Shown here piece by piece: positions 21,121 through 30,421 of a DNA stretch of 37,270 nt. The notes under the pieces are model-generated. The model had not been told where the DNA came from. It did no database searches and worked only from the letters and a program-made list of their open reading frames with translations. Numbering within the stretch: position 1 is the stretch's first letter; each line of letters begins with the position of its first letter. The position numbers and the translations under genes are program-made. This stretch comes from an uncultured Mycoplasmatota bacterium. GTDB lineage: Bacteria; Bacillota_I; Bacilli_A; RF39; UBA660. Location: positions 1 through 37,270 of the forward strand of contig CAOJBM010000007.1 of NCBI GenBank assembly GCA_948329525.1, in the 5' to 3' direction.

Positions 21121-21142
21121 CCTTAAATTAATAAATTTAAGG
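21121..21142 (+). promoter_or_regulatory. Hairpin containing the major tail Shine-Dalgarno
   Basis: CCTTAAATT (21121-21129) pairs perfectly with AATTTAAGG (21134-21142), 4-nt loop; the AAGG of AAGGAGAG is inside the stem. The layout is analogous to that before the major capsid gene, with unrelated stem sequence. Confidence 0.65.
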
Positions 21143-21153
21143 AGAGATAAAAA

Positions 21154-21864
21154 ATGAATTTTAATAGTGTAATAGATAGAGCATTATCTGAACATATAGG
21201 TAGTGGAGTTTATAACAAAAAAGATAATGGTAAATATAGCCTATTTATGCCTGTAACAAATACAGGAGAACTTGGTTCAGCACCAGAACAAATGGAAAAA
21301 ACAGTTATTGGTAATATGGCACGTTCTTATATTCAAGGAAGAAAAGACAGCCCTCAACAATCATTAACTATTTACACACATAGAGATAATATACGTATTT
21401 TAGAAAAATATAAAGGGAAGTCAATTGACTTCTTAAGAGTATTTCCTGACTTTTCAGGTGTTAAGTATAGTGGAACAATTGATTATACATTTACTGATAC
21501 TCAATTAAATTCAGCTGAACAAACAACAGTAACAGTTACAATTACTATACCAATGGAAGTTGTTGATGATTGTTACGATTTACTTGAAGATACAACTATA
21601 TTTACTAATGATATCCCTTCAACTTTAACTGTTGAAAAAGGGAAAACTATAAAAGTAAATGTTACTACAAATCCTGGAGACTCAACTGTAACACCTATAA
21701 GTGAAACTGAAAGTGTAGCTGCAGCAACTTATGAAAATGGAGTTGTGGCAATAACAGGAGTAGCAGAAGGTTCAGCAATTATTGAATTAACTACTTCAAA
21801 AACAGGATATGCTAGTTGGAAAACGACAATTCACGTAATTGTAACACCTTCAACTACAGAATAA
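21154..21864 (+). CDS. Major tail protein with C-terminal Ig-like (BIG2) domain
   Basis: 236 residues. Residues 1-150 are the tail-tube beta sandwich (SLFMPVTNTGELGSAPEQMEKTVIG; DFSGVKYSGTIDYTFTD), whose inner-tube strands are typical of Firmicute siphophages. Residues about 153-236 form a bacterial Ig-like domain (STLTVEKGKTIKVNVTTNPGDS...GVVAITGVAEGSAIIELTTS), displayed on the tail surface and thought to aid weak surface adhesion. Expected to be highly expressed. Confidence 0.85.
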   Translation: MNFNSVIDRALSEHIGSGVYNKKDNGKYSLFMPVTNTGELGSAPEQMEKTVIGNMARSYIQGRKDSPQQSLTIYTHRDNIRILEKYKGKSIDFLRVFPDFSGVKYSGTIDYTFTDTQLNSAEQTTVTVTITIPMEVVDDCYDLLEDTTIFTNDIPSTLTVEKGKTIKVNVTTNPGDSTVTPISETESVAAATYENGVVAITGVAEGSAIIELTTSKTGYASWKTTIHVIVTPSTTE

Positions 21865-21888
21865 TTTAATTGAAAGGAATTTAAACTT

Positions 21889-22335
21889 ATGAAAAAACAA
21901 GAGATTATAGAATTAAACGGTCAAGAATATACACTAACATTCAATAGAGAAAGCTATATTAAAATAGACCAATATTCTAATATTAAAAATACTTTTCGTG
22001 TTGTAAATAGTGGGTTATATGATTACATAGATGAAATAACAGATGAAGACAATCCATTTGAAAAAGAAATTGATTTTGAAGCTATGGATTTAGAAATAGA
22101 AAGAAAAGAAAACATTTTTAAACGAATGATTACAAGAGGTTTCTATATTCTTTTATATCCTGAACATCAATTAAAGATTTCAGAAGTTGAACAACTTTTA
22201 AAACCATATTTTGATGATGAAGAAAAAGAAGAAGAACTTAGTGATAAGTTTGGCGAATGTTTAGCTAAGTGTATTCAAATTAGAAATGAATACAATGAAG
22301 AAAGAAAAAACTTGAAAGCCCAAGCCAACAAATAG
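21889..22335 (+). CDS. Tail assembly chaperone, short form (gpG-like)
   Basis: 148 residues, acidic, starting MKKQEIIELNGQEYTLTFNRESYIKID, the standard beginning of Gram-positive tail chaperones (ligand: tape measure). Near its 3' end lies the heptamer A_AAA_AAC (22305-22311), where some ribosomes should slip -1 into the downstream frame. Position between major tail and tape measure confirms the assignment. Confidence 0.85.
   Translation: MKKQEIIELNGQEYTLTFNRESYIKIDQYSNIKNTFRVVNSGLYDYIDEITDEDNPFEKEIDFEAMDLEIERKENIFKRMITRGFYILLYPEHQLKISEVEQLLKPYFDDEEKEEELSDKFGECLAKCIQIRNEYNEERKNLKAQANK
22305..22311 (+). other. Programmed -1 frameshift site (A_AAA_AAC)
   Basis: In the zero frame the codons read AGA AAA AAC. 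Slipping -1 on A AAA AAC moves ribosomes into the frame that reads KKLESPSQQIVETEEDIF and stays open to 22817. This is a canonical X_XXY_YYZ heptamer at the canonical gene junction (lambda gpG/gpGT). Confidence 0.82.
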
Positions 22336-22817
22336 TTGAAACAGAAGAAGATATATTTAAAAAGTATAACGAATCTTATTATGACTATTTTTGTAATTAC
22401 CTTTTTCCAATGGCTATAGAGTACGGTATGACATCAGAAGAATTTTGGAAAGATGACCCACAATTATTCGTTGCCTACCGTACTTCTTTTATTAATAAAA
22501 AGAAAAGAGAAATGGAAGAACTAGATTATAAATGTTGGTTAAATGGGTTATATATATATGATGGAAATAGTAAGTTAAGTGAAGGTATAAAGCAACAAAT
22601 TCGTAATATGTTAGCTGGTTTTTATCAAAATATGCAATTAGATAATAGAACTATAGAAAAATATATGAATAAACCTCTTACTGAACTTATAAAAGATGAA
22701 AAAAATAAAAAACAAATAGAACAAGACAAATATAAAAAACAAAATGAAATCCTTGTTTGTCAAGCAAGCATAAAACAAATCTACTTAGAAAAAATCAAAA
22801 GACAAAATAAAGGATAG
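22311..22817 (+). CDS. Tail assembly chaperone, frameshift extension (gpT-like)
   Basis: The -1 frame extension adds 168 residues to the first 141 of the short form, for a ~309-residue fusion. It begins LESPSQQIVETEEDIFKKYNESYYDYF and continues to the helical part MAIEYGMTSEEFWKDDPQLFVAYRTSF. The internal ATG 22410 has no ribosome site, so independent translation is unlikely. The ratio of short to fused product sets tail assembly. The MTSEEFW..DP segment is common in the T domain of Firmicute phages. Confidence 0.8.
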   Translation, partial: LESPSQQIVETEEDIFKKYNESYYDYFCNYLFPMAIEYGMTSEEFWKDDPQLFVAYRTSFINKKKREMEELDYKCWLNGLYIYDGNSKLSEGIKQQIRNMLAGFYQNMQLDNRTIEKYMNKPLTELIKDEKNKKQIEQDKYKKQNEILVCQASIKQIYLEKIKRQNKG

Positions 22818-22825
22818 TGATAACA

Positions 22826-25800
22826 ATGAATAACGATTATTCTGTATCTATGAAATACAAGAATAGTGTCACAGGATTGAAAAAACTTGAAGAATACGAA
22901 AAAAGACTTAATTCACTGAAAAAGATGATACAGAATATGCCTAGTTCAGTTGTTATAAGTGGCATAGATACAGAAACAAAAGAAGCAAATGAAGATACTA
23001 AAGAATTAAGTAAAAACATAGGTAAAACACATAAAAAGCATTCTTCTTTTAAAAAATCTTTAAAAAGTACTCAAAAACTTTTGAAAAAAGCATTTGGTGT
23101 AGGAATTTTCCTTGCATTTGCTAAAGGATTAAGTAAAGCAACAAATAGTTTGCAAGATAACATTGCCAAAAGTTCTGAATATGTAGAAAATCTTAACTTA
23201 ATGCAAGTTGCTTTTAAAGAAACAGGAGAAGCAAACGACAGATTTAACGAAAGTTTTGTTAATGGATTAGCTGACTCTTTCGGCCTTGATGAAAGTACAA
23301 TGACTAGACAATTAGGTTTTTATAGACAAATAGGTAATGCTTTGGAAATTGACAGTAAATATGCAGATATGTTAAGTAGAAACCTATTAAAAATGCAACT
23401 AGATATTAGTTCACTTTATAACTTAAGTTTCGAAAGGTCTGGAGAAGTAATACAAGCAAGTATAGCAGGGCAAACAAAACCAGTTCGTGGAGCAACCGGA
23501 GCTGATATTACTCAAGCTAGTTTACAAAAAACTTTAGATGATTTAGGTATAGATAGAGCTATATCTGATTTATCTAGAGGAGAAAAAGTATTAACTATAT
23601 ATCTTTCTTTAGTAGACCAATTATCTGAGTCACAAGGAGATTTAGCTAAAACTATTAATTCTGTTGCAAACCAAGAAAAAATATTTACAGAACAAACACA
23701 AAGATTATCTAGAATGGTAGGAAATGTATTTTCTGTTTCTGTAGGTAGGGCTTTACCTTATATTAATGCTTTCTTAATGGTAATAAATGAATTAGTAGAA
23801 AAATTTGCCATTTTAGTAGGATTCGAACTACCAACATATGAACAAAGTGGCGGAGGGTATGACTTAGGTGATTACTTAGATGACACAGCAGATAGTGCAG
23901 ACAAATTAAGTAAATCTTTAAGAGGACTTCGTAGTTTTGATAAATTAAATGTTATAACAACTCCTAAAGATAAAGGCAGTGGTTCATTAAGTGGTGGAGT
24001 TGATAAAAGATTATTAAATGCACTTAAAGACTATAATCTACAATTAGAAAGTATGGAAAATAAAGCTACTAAAATTAGAGATACTATGATGGAATGGTTA
24101 GGCTTTACTAAAGAAGTTGATGAAGCGACAGGTGAGATAACTTGGAAATATGATACTTTAGGTAAAAGTGCTAAACAAATAGCTGAAGAAATAGGAACTA
24201 ATTTAGGTAAAAATTTAAGTATTGCAACAAAAAATATTGAATGGGAAGAAATAGGTTCAAATATTGCTAACGGAATAAATATAGCCTTAAGATTTACTAA
24301 TTCATTTGTAGATAATTACGAATGGTTTGAATTAGGCGAGAGCTTTGCTAAAGGATTAAATAAAACAATAGAAGAGCTTGATTGGAACGATGTAGGAAAA
24401 GCTTTTACTAATAAGTTTAAAATAATCATTTCTACTTCATCAGGATTTTTACAAGAATTTGATTACGGAGAGTTTGGAAAAAGTGTAGCCGAATTTATTA
24501 ATGCAGGACTAGAAAATATTCCAATTGAAGATTTAACAGATGGAATAAATGCTTTTACAAAAGGGTTCTTTAAAGCATTAGGAAATCTTTTTATAAATCT
24601 TGATTGGGGAGCTATAGTAAAAGATGTATTTAAAATAATAGGCGGATTAGAACCGCAATCATATATTTTACTTCTTTTACCATTATGGAAAAAAATATTT
24701 TCTTCTAGCATAAATCAAACTTTACCTACTAGCATGAAAAAAGGATTTAATCTTGGTTTATCAGAGATAGAACTTATTGCAGCCTCAACAGCGATAACTG
24801 TAGGTGTCGTTTATAATATTTCTAAAGATATAAAACAATTGAAAAAAGAAGCATATGAAGCAGGGACAGAAGAAGGACGTGCTCATGTTAAAGGCTATAC
24901 TCAACATTTAGAAGAGAATTTAGCAAATGGAATAATGCCTACTATGGAAGAACTAAATACATTATTTAGTACAAGTAGTGTTAATATTTATAATGCTTCT
25001 GAAAGTTTAAAAAAAGTATTTGATGGAAATATAATTGAAAGACATACTAAAGATTGGAAAGATTATAGAAATATTTTATATCAAACAGGATTAGAATATG
25101 GCAAAAATCTTGAATTTTTAGAAAAATATGTTTCTACTCAAGAACTTAGTGCAGATGAACAACAAAAAATTTATAACTATATACATGATGAATATGATGT
25201 ACTTGAAGAAAATTTAGACTTGTTATTTAAAGGTTCTGACCAATATGAAGAAATTAAAAATCAATTAGACGAATCTGAAAAAATAATTAAAAATATGAGT
25301 GAAAATTATCTGAAAATACCAGATACTCAAGAAAAGTTGAATAATATTTTTTCAAAAAGTAAATATACATTAGCAGAATTAAATTCAGGTTTTAGTGGTT
25401 TAAATGGCAAGAGTGATAAGTATAAAAATACTTTATACAAAGCAGGTATAGAATATGGAAATAACTTAAGTTTCTTGAAAGAAATACTTTCTACTCAAGA
25501 ACTAAGTACAGATGAACAAGAAAAAATTTATGACTATGCCTGTGACTATCGTGATACACTTTCTCAAAATTTAGATACATTACAAGAAGGTACACCAGAG
25601 TATGACAAAATAAAAGGATTAATAAAAGAATCTGATGACCTTATTAAACAGATGGGACAAGATTATCAAGTATTACCTCAAGAACAACGAAATCTAAATA
25701 AAGAAATTGAAAATGCTCAAACTTCTGGAGAAACTACTTTTGGTAAACTTATTAAAGGTTTTGGAAAAGTAATTGGCAGTGCTTCTACAGGCTTAGGAGA

Positions 25801-26371
25801 ATTAACAGGAAAAGATTATTTCTTCAATTTTGCAAGTAAAACAGATAAATTAACAACTGGAGTAAATACAGCAATGGATAAAATTAGTGGTGTTTTCCGT
25901 TCTATATTTGACAAAGAATATCGTATCAAAATGAATGGAGATTCATCAGAACTAGAGAGAAATACGACAAGTACTTTAAGAAAAATAGCCGATAAAATGG
26001 GAAGTACTTTTAGTATATTCAATAGTTTATCTGGTAAGACAGGCATTAGTGCAATAGGAAGTGCTATTAACACTTGGAGTAATTCAATTAAAAATGTACT
26101 TAAGTTTGAAGATGGTGGGTTACCACCAGTTGGGCAATTGTTTGTAGCAAATGAAAAAGGTCCAGAACTCGTAGGACATATTGGTGGTCAATCATTTGTT
26201 GCTAATCAAAACCAAATGATGAACTTACTAGATTCAAAGATAGGCTCATCTAAACAACCAATTAATTTAACAGTAATTAATAAAGTTGATGACGAAGAAA
26301 TATCAAGAAAAACATTTACTAATATTCAAGATATGTTTAGTGCTAATGGAAAGCCAATAGAAATAGGATAG
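22826..26371 (+). CDS. Tail tape measure protein
   Basis: 1181 residues from ATG 22826 (AAAGG 12 nt upstream; GTG 22817 possible). Helical N-terminus, a hydrophobic segment (LLKKAFGVGIFLAFAKGL) near residue 95, repeated W..iG..ia-type segments (about 470-600: EWEEIGSNIANGINIALRF, LDWNDVGKAFTNKF), a membrane-like stretch near 620 and two tandem ~100-residue repeats (about 740-950). The end, FEDGGLPPVGQLFVANEKGPELVG, is the standard Gram-positive tape-measure terminus. At the usual ~1.5 A per residue this predicts a tail near 170-180 nm. Confidence 0.92.
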   Translation: MNNDYSVSMKYKNSVTGLKKLEEYEKRLNSLKKMIQNMPSSVVISGIDTETKEANEDTKELSKNIGKTHKKHSSFKKSLKSTQKLLKKAFGVGIFLAFAKGLSKATNSLQDNIAKSSEYVENLNLMQVAFKETGEANDRFNESFVNGLADSFGLDESTMTRQLGFYRQIGNALEIDSKYADMLSRNLLKMQLDISSLYNLSFERSGEVIQASIAGQTKPVRGATGADITQASLQKTLDDLGIDRAISDLSRGEKVLTIYLSLVDQLSESQGDLAKTINSVANQEKIFTEQTQRLSRMVGNVFSVSVGRALPYINAFLMVINELVEKFAILVGFELPTYEQSGGGYDLGDYLDDTADSADKLSKSLRGLRSFDKLNVITTPKDKGSGSLSGGVDKRLLNALKDYNLQLESMENKATKIRDTMMEWLGFTKEVDEATGEITWKYDTLGKSAKQIAEEIGTNLGKNLSIATKNIEWEEIGSNIANGINIALRFTNSFVDNYEWFELGESFAKGLNKTIEELDWNDVGKAFTNKFKIIISTSSGFLQEFDYGEFGKSVAEFINAGLENIPIEDLTDGINAFTKGFFKALGNLFINLDWGAIVKDVFKIIGGLEPQSYILLLLPLWKKIFSSSINQTLPTSMKKGFNLGLSEIELIAASTAITVGVVYNISKDIKQLKKEAYEAGTEEGRAHVKGYTQHLEENLANGIMPTMEELNTLFSTSSVNIYNASESLKKVFDGNIIERHTKDWKDYRNILYQTGLEYGKNLEFLEKYVSTQELSADEQQKIYNYIHDEYDVLEENLDLLFKGSDQYEEIKNQLDESEKIIKNMSENYLKIPDTQEKLNNIFSKSKYTLAELNSGFSGLNGKSDKYKNTLYKAGIEYGNNLSFLKEILSTQELSTDEQEKIYDYACDYRDTLSQNLDTLQEGTPEYDKIKGLIKESDDLIKQMGQDYQVLPQEQRNLNKEIENAQTSGETTFGKLIKGFGKVIGSASTGLGELTGKDYFFNFASKTDKLTTGVNTAMDKISGVFRSIFDKEYRIKMNGDSSELERNTTSTLRKIADKMGSTFSIFNSLSGKTGISAIGSAINTWSNSIKNVLKFEDGGLPPVGQLFVANEKGPELVGHIGGQSFVANQNQMMNLLDSKIGSSKQPINLTVINKVDDEEISRKTFTNIQDMFSANGKPIEIG

Positions 26372-26381
26372 GAGAGATAAT

Positions 26382-26762
26382 ATGCAATATGAATATGACA
26401 AATTTTATATAAATGATGTAGCTTTTCCTCTTCTTCCAGGCTATGATAAAGGATTAAATGATGTAGATTCAGATTCTTATACAAATACAAAAGGCTTTAC
26501 AATTCGTCAAAGAGTTAGGGCAAACGTAAATGATGATACTTTCAATATTTCTGTTTTAGTTGGAAAACAAATTCACGATTTGATTCAAATGACTAAAGAT
26601 GTATGGTTTACTGCTACATATTTTGATGAAGAAAGTTGGACAATGAAATCAAGGAAAATGTATCGAAGCGGAACTATAAAATATCACCCTTATTACTTAG
26701 ACCCAAAAGACCCCAACAAAAATATATATACGAATATTAATTTCAGTATAATAGAGGAGTAA
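26382..26762 (+). CDS. Small distal-tail protein (DUF6711-like)
   Basis: 126 residues: FYINDVAFPLLPGYDKGLNDVDSD at the start and a beta-rich core (IRQRVRANVNDDTFNISVLVG) followed by TMKSRKMYRSGTIKYHPYYL. Short beta-sandwich proteins of this form lie between the tape measure and the large tail-tip gene in many Firmicute phages, probably at the distal tail hub. It is not a full-length Dit protein. Confidence 0.6.
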   Translation: MQYEYDKFYINDVAFPLLPGYDKGLNDVDSDSYTNTKGFTIRQRVRANVNDDTFNISVLVGKQIHDLIQMTKDVWFTATYFDEESWTMKSRKMYRSGTIKYHPYYLDPKDPNKNIYTNINFSIIEE

Positions 26763-26766
26763 TATT

Positions 26767-29445
26767 ATGGGTTATAGTGTAAGCAATGATTATAAACTAA
26801 ATAGATATAGCGGAGATAATGACCATAAAATCTACATTGAATATGATGGTGTAGAAATAGAAAATGCTCCTTTATTAACTGAAAAAGTAAAATGGACTAG
26901 AAAAATAATAGATAACGGAAGTAAAACACTCAAATTAGATAACTTTGTTTCTCAAACAACAGAACTTATTATAAAAAGTTTTGATGTAACTGATACAACT
27001 AAAGAGTTTTATATAAAAATAGGAACTAAAGTAAATAATGAATATGAATATGTTCCGTTGGGATATTTTCATATAAAAGATAGTCCGTCAACAGCAAGTA
27101 GAAAAACTACTTATAAGTTAGTGGATAGAAGTACTAAATTTGATGTACATATTGATTTAAGTGATTTTATTATTGAAAATGGTGGGAAGATAACTAAAAG
27201 GCAAGCTGTAGAAGAATATTGTAGAAAAGTTGGGGTTGAATTTGCTACTCCTAACTTTATAGGGGCAAACGATGAAATATCAGTATATGATAATACAATA
27301 ACAGCAAGAATACATATATCTTATTTTGCAGAAAATGCTGGGTGTTTTGCTACTATTGGAAGAGATGGGAAATTATATTTTATTCCTTTAGTTAAACCTA
27401 ATTCTAATAATACTCATATAATCCCAGAACGAGTTTTAAATAACAAAATGAATAATAGTAAAGGAACGTTTAAAATATCTAAAGTATTGTATGAAGGTGC
27501 TTTAATGCCTTTTCAAAAAGGTAATGAAGATAATGATACATTATTCATAAACACTTCTAATTTGTATATTTCAAAGCAAGAAGATATAGATAGAATATAC
27601 GAAAATGTTGTGGGTTTAGAAATAGACAATATTAATACTAGTTGGATAATAGGAGACCCTAGTATTGACCCGTGGGACTATATCCAATATTCTCACACAG
27701 ATGATGAAGGTAATGTAATACAAACTTTTACCTCATTAGCTCAATATACTTTAGAATTTAACGGGGTATTTAAACAGAAATTTGAAACTGAAATAGATAG
27801 AGAAGCAAAAAAAATAAATTCTAGTGTCAATAATACTTTAGCTAAATATAGAAAACTTAGACAAGAAATAGATAATGTTGAGGCAGAATTGAAAGTTTAC
27901 TCTGAAGAACAAGATGAAATTAGTTCAAAAGTGGGTAATTTATTAATTAGATTTGATGAAATATCAACTAGAGTTGAAACTGTTGTAGATGTAGATGAAG
28001 AAAAAGAAACAGGTAAAGCAAATTTAAACTTCACAAATATAAACAATGGTACTCCAATATTTATACATATACACCCAATAGATGAAGAAATTGGTGATAA
28101 CTATCCAACACCATATAAAACACCTAGACCTAAACTGACGCCTAAAAGTCATTCAATATTAAGGTTTCATAATATAACTGAAAACGAAGATACAGATTAT
28201 ATAATACCTACTCAACTAAGAGTATTTAACAATGTCTATGATGAATTGTATATAAATTATGTTAAGAAAAAAGCATACGTTACAAGAAGAATAGGTGTTA
28301 ATGAAGATGGTTGGCTTTATTTATTAGAAAATGAATTAATAGAAGATATACCACTGCCAAGTATCAGTTTAAAAAATGGCGATTATAAAGTTTCTTTGTT
28401 AGGATATGATAATGCTTATTTAAGAGTTTCTTTGATGATACAAAATATATATACAACTCAATTTCCTACAAAGGATTTCATGGGAAGTTTAATAAAACAA
28501 CTACGAGATTCTATCTTATTAGAAGTTCGAGAAGGTTATATAGATAAAGATGACATACTTGCTCAAATAAATCTAGCTATTGAAGAAGGCAAAGGTATTA
28601 TAAAATTTCTTGCAGATACTCTTCTTATAGATACTGACAATTTTAAATTAGATGAAATAGGTAAACTTGAATGTATAGGTGCAATACTTAAAGATGTAAT
28701 CATTAATGGTGGATATATTAATTTCACTAAAAATAATGATAAGTATGGATATAAAACATTTATAAGTTATCAAAATTTAACTCTATCAGATGACTTAGGA
28801 AGAAAAATACAACTATATTTAAATGACCCAGACGAAGCAATGACAGGTACAGCAGCTGGACCTTTTGTTACAATACAAAGTAATAAAGGTATGCTTAGTT
28901 TAACTCCAGAATTTATAACTTTGTTTGATTCAAATTATAATACTTTATGCAGCTTAGATGATGACTCTATTACAGCTAACCAATTTTTAACTAATTCAAA
29001 TGGTTACATACCTAGTTCACCAAATATTACAAAGTTCACAATGATGTACTCAAATAAATGGTACTTAGAAGTAATAACAAATGCTGGAGCTTTTGGATTA
29101 GATGTTTGGGAATCGGACAAAAGGCTTAAAAAAGACATAGCTGATACCAAATTAAATGCTTTAGACATAATTGATAAAATTAAACATCGTGAGTTTAAGT
29201 ACAAAGTCGGAGATAGTGAACTAATTAAAATTGGATATGTAGCAGATGAATTGCAAGAGATAGATGAACAAATGATTTTCGAAGTTGGAGAAGATAAAAT
29301 CAAGCAACCTAGTTCATCTTACATTATTCCTCTATTAAGTAAAGGTATTCAAGAACTACAAGAAATAGTTGAAAATCAAAATAAAGAAATAGATGACTTA
29401 AAACAAAGAATAAGTCAATTAGAAAAATTAATTAAAGGAGAATAA
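26767..29445 (+). CDS. Tail tip/receptor-binding protein with S74 intramolecular chaperone
   Basis: 892 residues. The N-terminal ~330 residues (VKWTRKIIDNGSKTLKLDNF, GYFHIKDSPSTASRKTTYKLVDR) form a hub-like baseplate domain. A coiled coil (about 350-395) and a beta-rich stalk follow. The last 110 residues are a peptidase S74 chaperone beginning S783-D-K-R-L-K-K-D, with the expected Ser/Lys pair, then IGYVADELQE and a terminal coiled coil (ENQNKEIDDLKQRISQLEKL). S74 domains trimerise the spike and then cut themselves off just before this Ser. Likely the main host-contact protein. Confidence 0.88.
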   Translation: MGYSVSNDYKLNRYSGDNDHKIYIEYDGVEIENAPLLTEKVKWTRKIIDNGSKTLKLDNFVSQTTELIIKSFDVTDTTKEFYIKIGTKVNNEYEYVPLGYFHIKDSPSTASRKTTYKLVDRSTKFDVHIDLSDFIIENGGKITKRQAVEEYCRKVGVEFATPNFIGANDEISVYDNTITARIHISYFAENAGCFATIGRDGKLYFIPLVKPNSNNTHIIPERVLNNKMNNSKGTFKISKVLYEGALMPFQKGNEDNDTLFINTSNLYISKQEDIDRIYENVVGLEIDNINTSWIIGDPSIDPWDYIQYSHTDDEGNVIQTFTSLAQYTLEFNGVFKQKFETEIDREAKKINSSVNNTLAKYRKLRQEIDNVEAELKVYSEEQDEISSKVGNLLIRFDEISTRVETVVDVDEEKETGKANLNFTNINNGTPIFIHIHPIDEEIGDNYPTPYKTPRPKLTPKSHSILRFHNITENEDTDYIIPTQLRVFNNVYDELYINYVKKKAYVTRRIGVNEDGWLYLLENELIEDIPLPSISLKNGDYKVSLLGYDNAYLRVSLMIQNIYTTQFPTKDFMGSLIKQLRDSILLEVREGYIDKDDILAQINLAIEEGKGIIKFLADTLLIDTDNFKLDEIGKLECIGAILKDVIINGGYINFTKNNDKYGYKTFISYQNLTLSDDLGRKIQLYLNDPDEAMTGTAAGPFVTIQSNKGMLSLTPEFITLFDSNYNTLCSLDDDSITANQFLTNSNGYIPSSPNITKFTMMYSNKWYLEVITNAGAFGLDVWESDKRLKKDIADTKLNALDIIDKIKHREFKYKVGDSELIKIGYVADELQEIDEQMIFEVGEDKIKQPSSSYIIPLLSKGIQELQEIVENQNKEIDDLKQRISQLEKLIKGE

Positions 29446-29447
29446 TT

Positions 29448-29792
29448 ATGGCATTATTAAAAGATATAAAATTAAAAAATGGAGTTGTTACTAATTACCA
29501 CAGAATTGATAATGTAACAATAGAAGTAAATAATAAAATAAAAATACAAGTTCTTTCTTATCTTTCAAAAGAAGAAAGAGAAAGAGAAATAAATTACAAT
29601 GACATCGTAAAAAGAACAAGAAATTATGAAGAAACTACATCAGAAGAATTAAAACTAATACAAAATAGACTTGAAATATTTATTGATAAAAGAAATTATG
29701 AATTAGATTATAACCCAAGTATTAATGTTCAAAATGCTTATGAGTATTTAAAAGAATTAGATGATTTTAAAGATGCAGAAAGCGATGAATAA
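29448..29792 (+). CDS. Conserved phage tail-region protein, 114 aa
   Basis: MALLKDIKLKNGVVTNYHRIDNVTIEVNNKIKIQVLSYLSKEER is the common opening of a small protein that follows tail-fibre genes in Firmicute phages; the C-terminus (NVQNAYEYLKELDDFKDAESDE) is helical and acidic. Probably a fibre-associated structural or assembly protein. Starts 2 nt after the S74 gene. Confidence 0.7.
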   Translation: MALLKDIKLKNGVVTNYHRIDNVTIEVNNKIKIQVLSYLSKEEREREINYNDIVKRTRNYEETTSEELKLIQNRLEIFIDKRNYELDYNPSINVQNAYEYLKELDDFKDAESDE

Positions 29793-29806
29793 GAGAGGTG
29801 TTGTAA

Positions 29807-30421
29807 ATGAAAAAAATAGAATTTGAAACTTTTAAAGAGCCTTATTTGAGTGCTGAAACTATGAATAAATTGCAAGATAACATAGAAGAAGCAATTAACG
29901 AAAAAGGAAGTGGCTCGGGAATACACATAGGAACAGATGAACCAACAGACACTAATGTTTGGATAAATCCTGATGAACCATTAAATGCGATAGGTACAGA
30001 AGTAGTAGATTCATTAAGCGGAAATGAAATCAACAAAGCACCTAGCGTTAGAACAATTAAAGAATATATGTCTAATAGAAATATGTATTCAACAGATGAA
30101 ACAGTTGTAGGTACTTATGATAGAAAAACACTTTACAGAAAGATAATAAAAACAAAAACTCCTACTGTTTCTACTGATTGGACAGTAATTGCAAATGTAG
30201 GAACATGGAATCAAATAAAAAATATTAGAGGTTCACTAGCCAATTATTTACCAATACCATGTTATGTAGATACAGGATACAATATTAATTTTCAATATAA
30301 TAGTGAAAACGGTAATCTTTATTGCATGGTAAAAGGATATTTAAATTCACCTATAGAACTAATAATAGAATACACAAAAACAACAGATTTATTAGAAGGT
30401 GGCGAAACAAATGAAATATAA
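29807..30421 (+). CDS. Tail fibre/adsorption protein
   Basis: 204 residues. The N-terminal helix (YLSAETMNKLQDNIEEAI) attaches to the tail. GSGSGIHIGTDEPTDTNVWINPDE is a short loop common in fibres. The C-terminal half opens STDETVVGTYDRKTLYRKII and ends in beta strands, the well-known fibre-tip domain (VGTW.DGK.LYRK). Likely a side fibre that touches the cell surface. It overlaps the next gene by 11 nt. Confidence 0.75.
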   Translation: MKKIEFETFKEPYLSAETMNKLQDNIEEAINEKGSGSGIHIGTDEPTDTNVWINPDEPLNAIGTEVVDSLSGNEINKAPSVRTIKEYMSNRNMYSTDETVVGTYDRKTLYRKIIKTKTPTVSTDWTVIANVGTWNQIKNIRGSLANYLPIPCYVDTGYNINFQYNSENGNLYCMVKGYLNSPIELIIEYTKTTDLLEGGETNEI

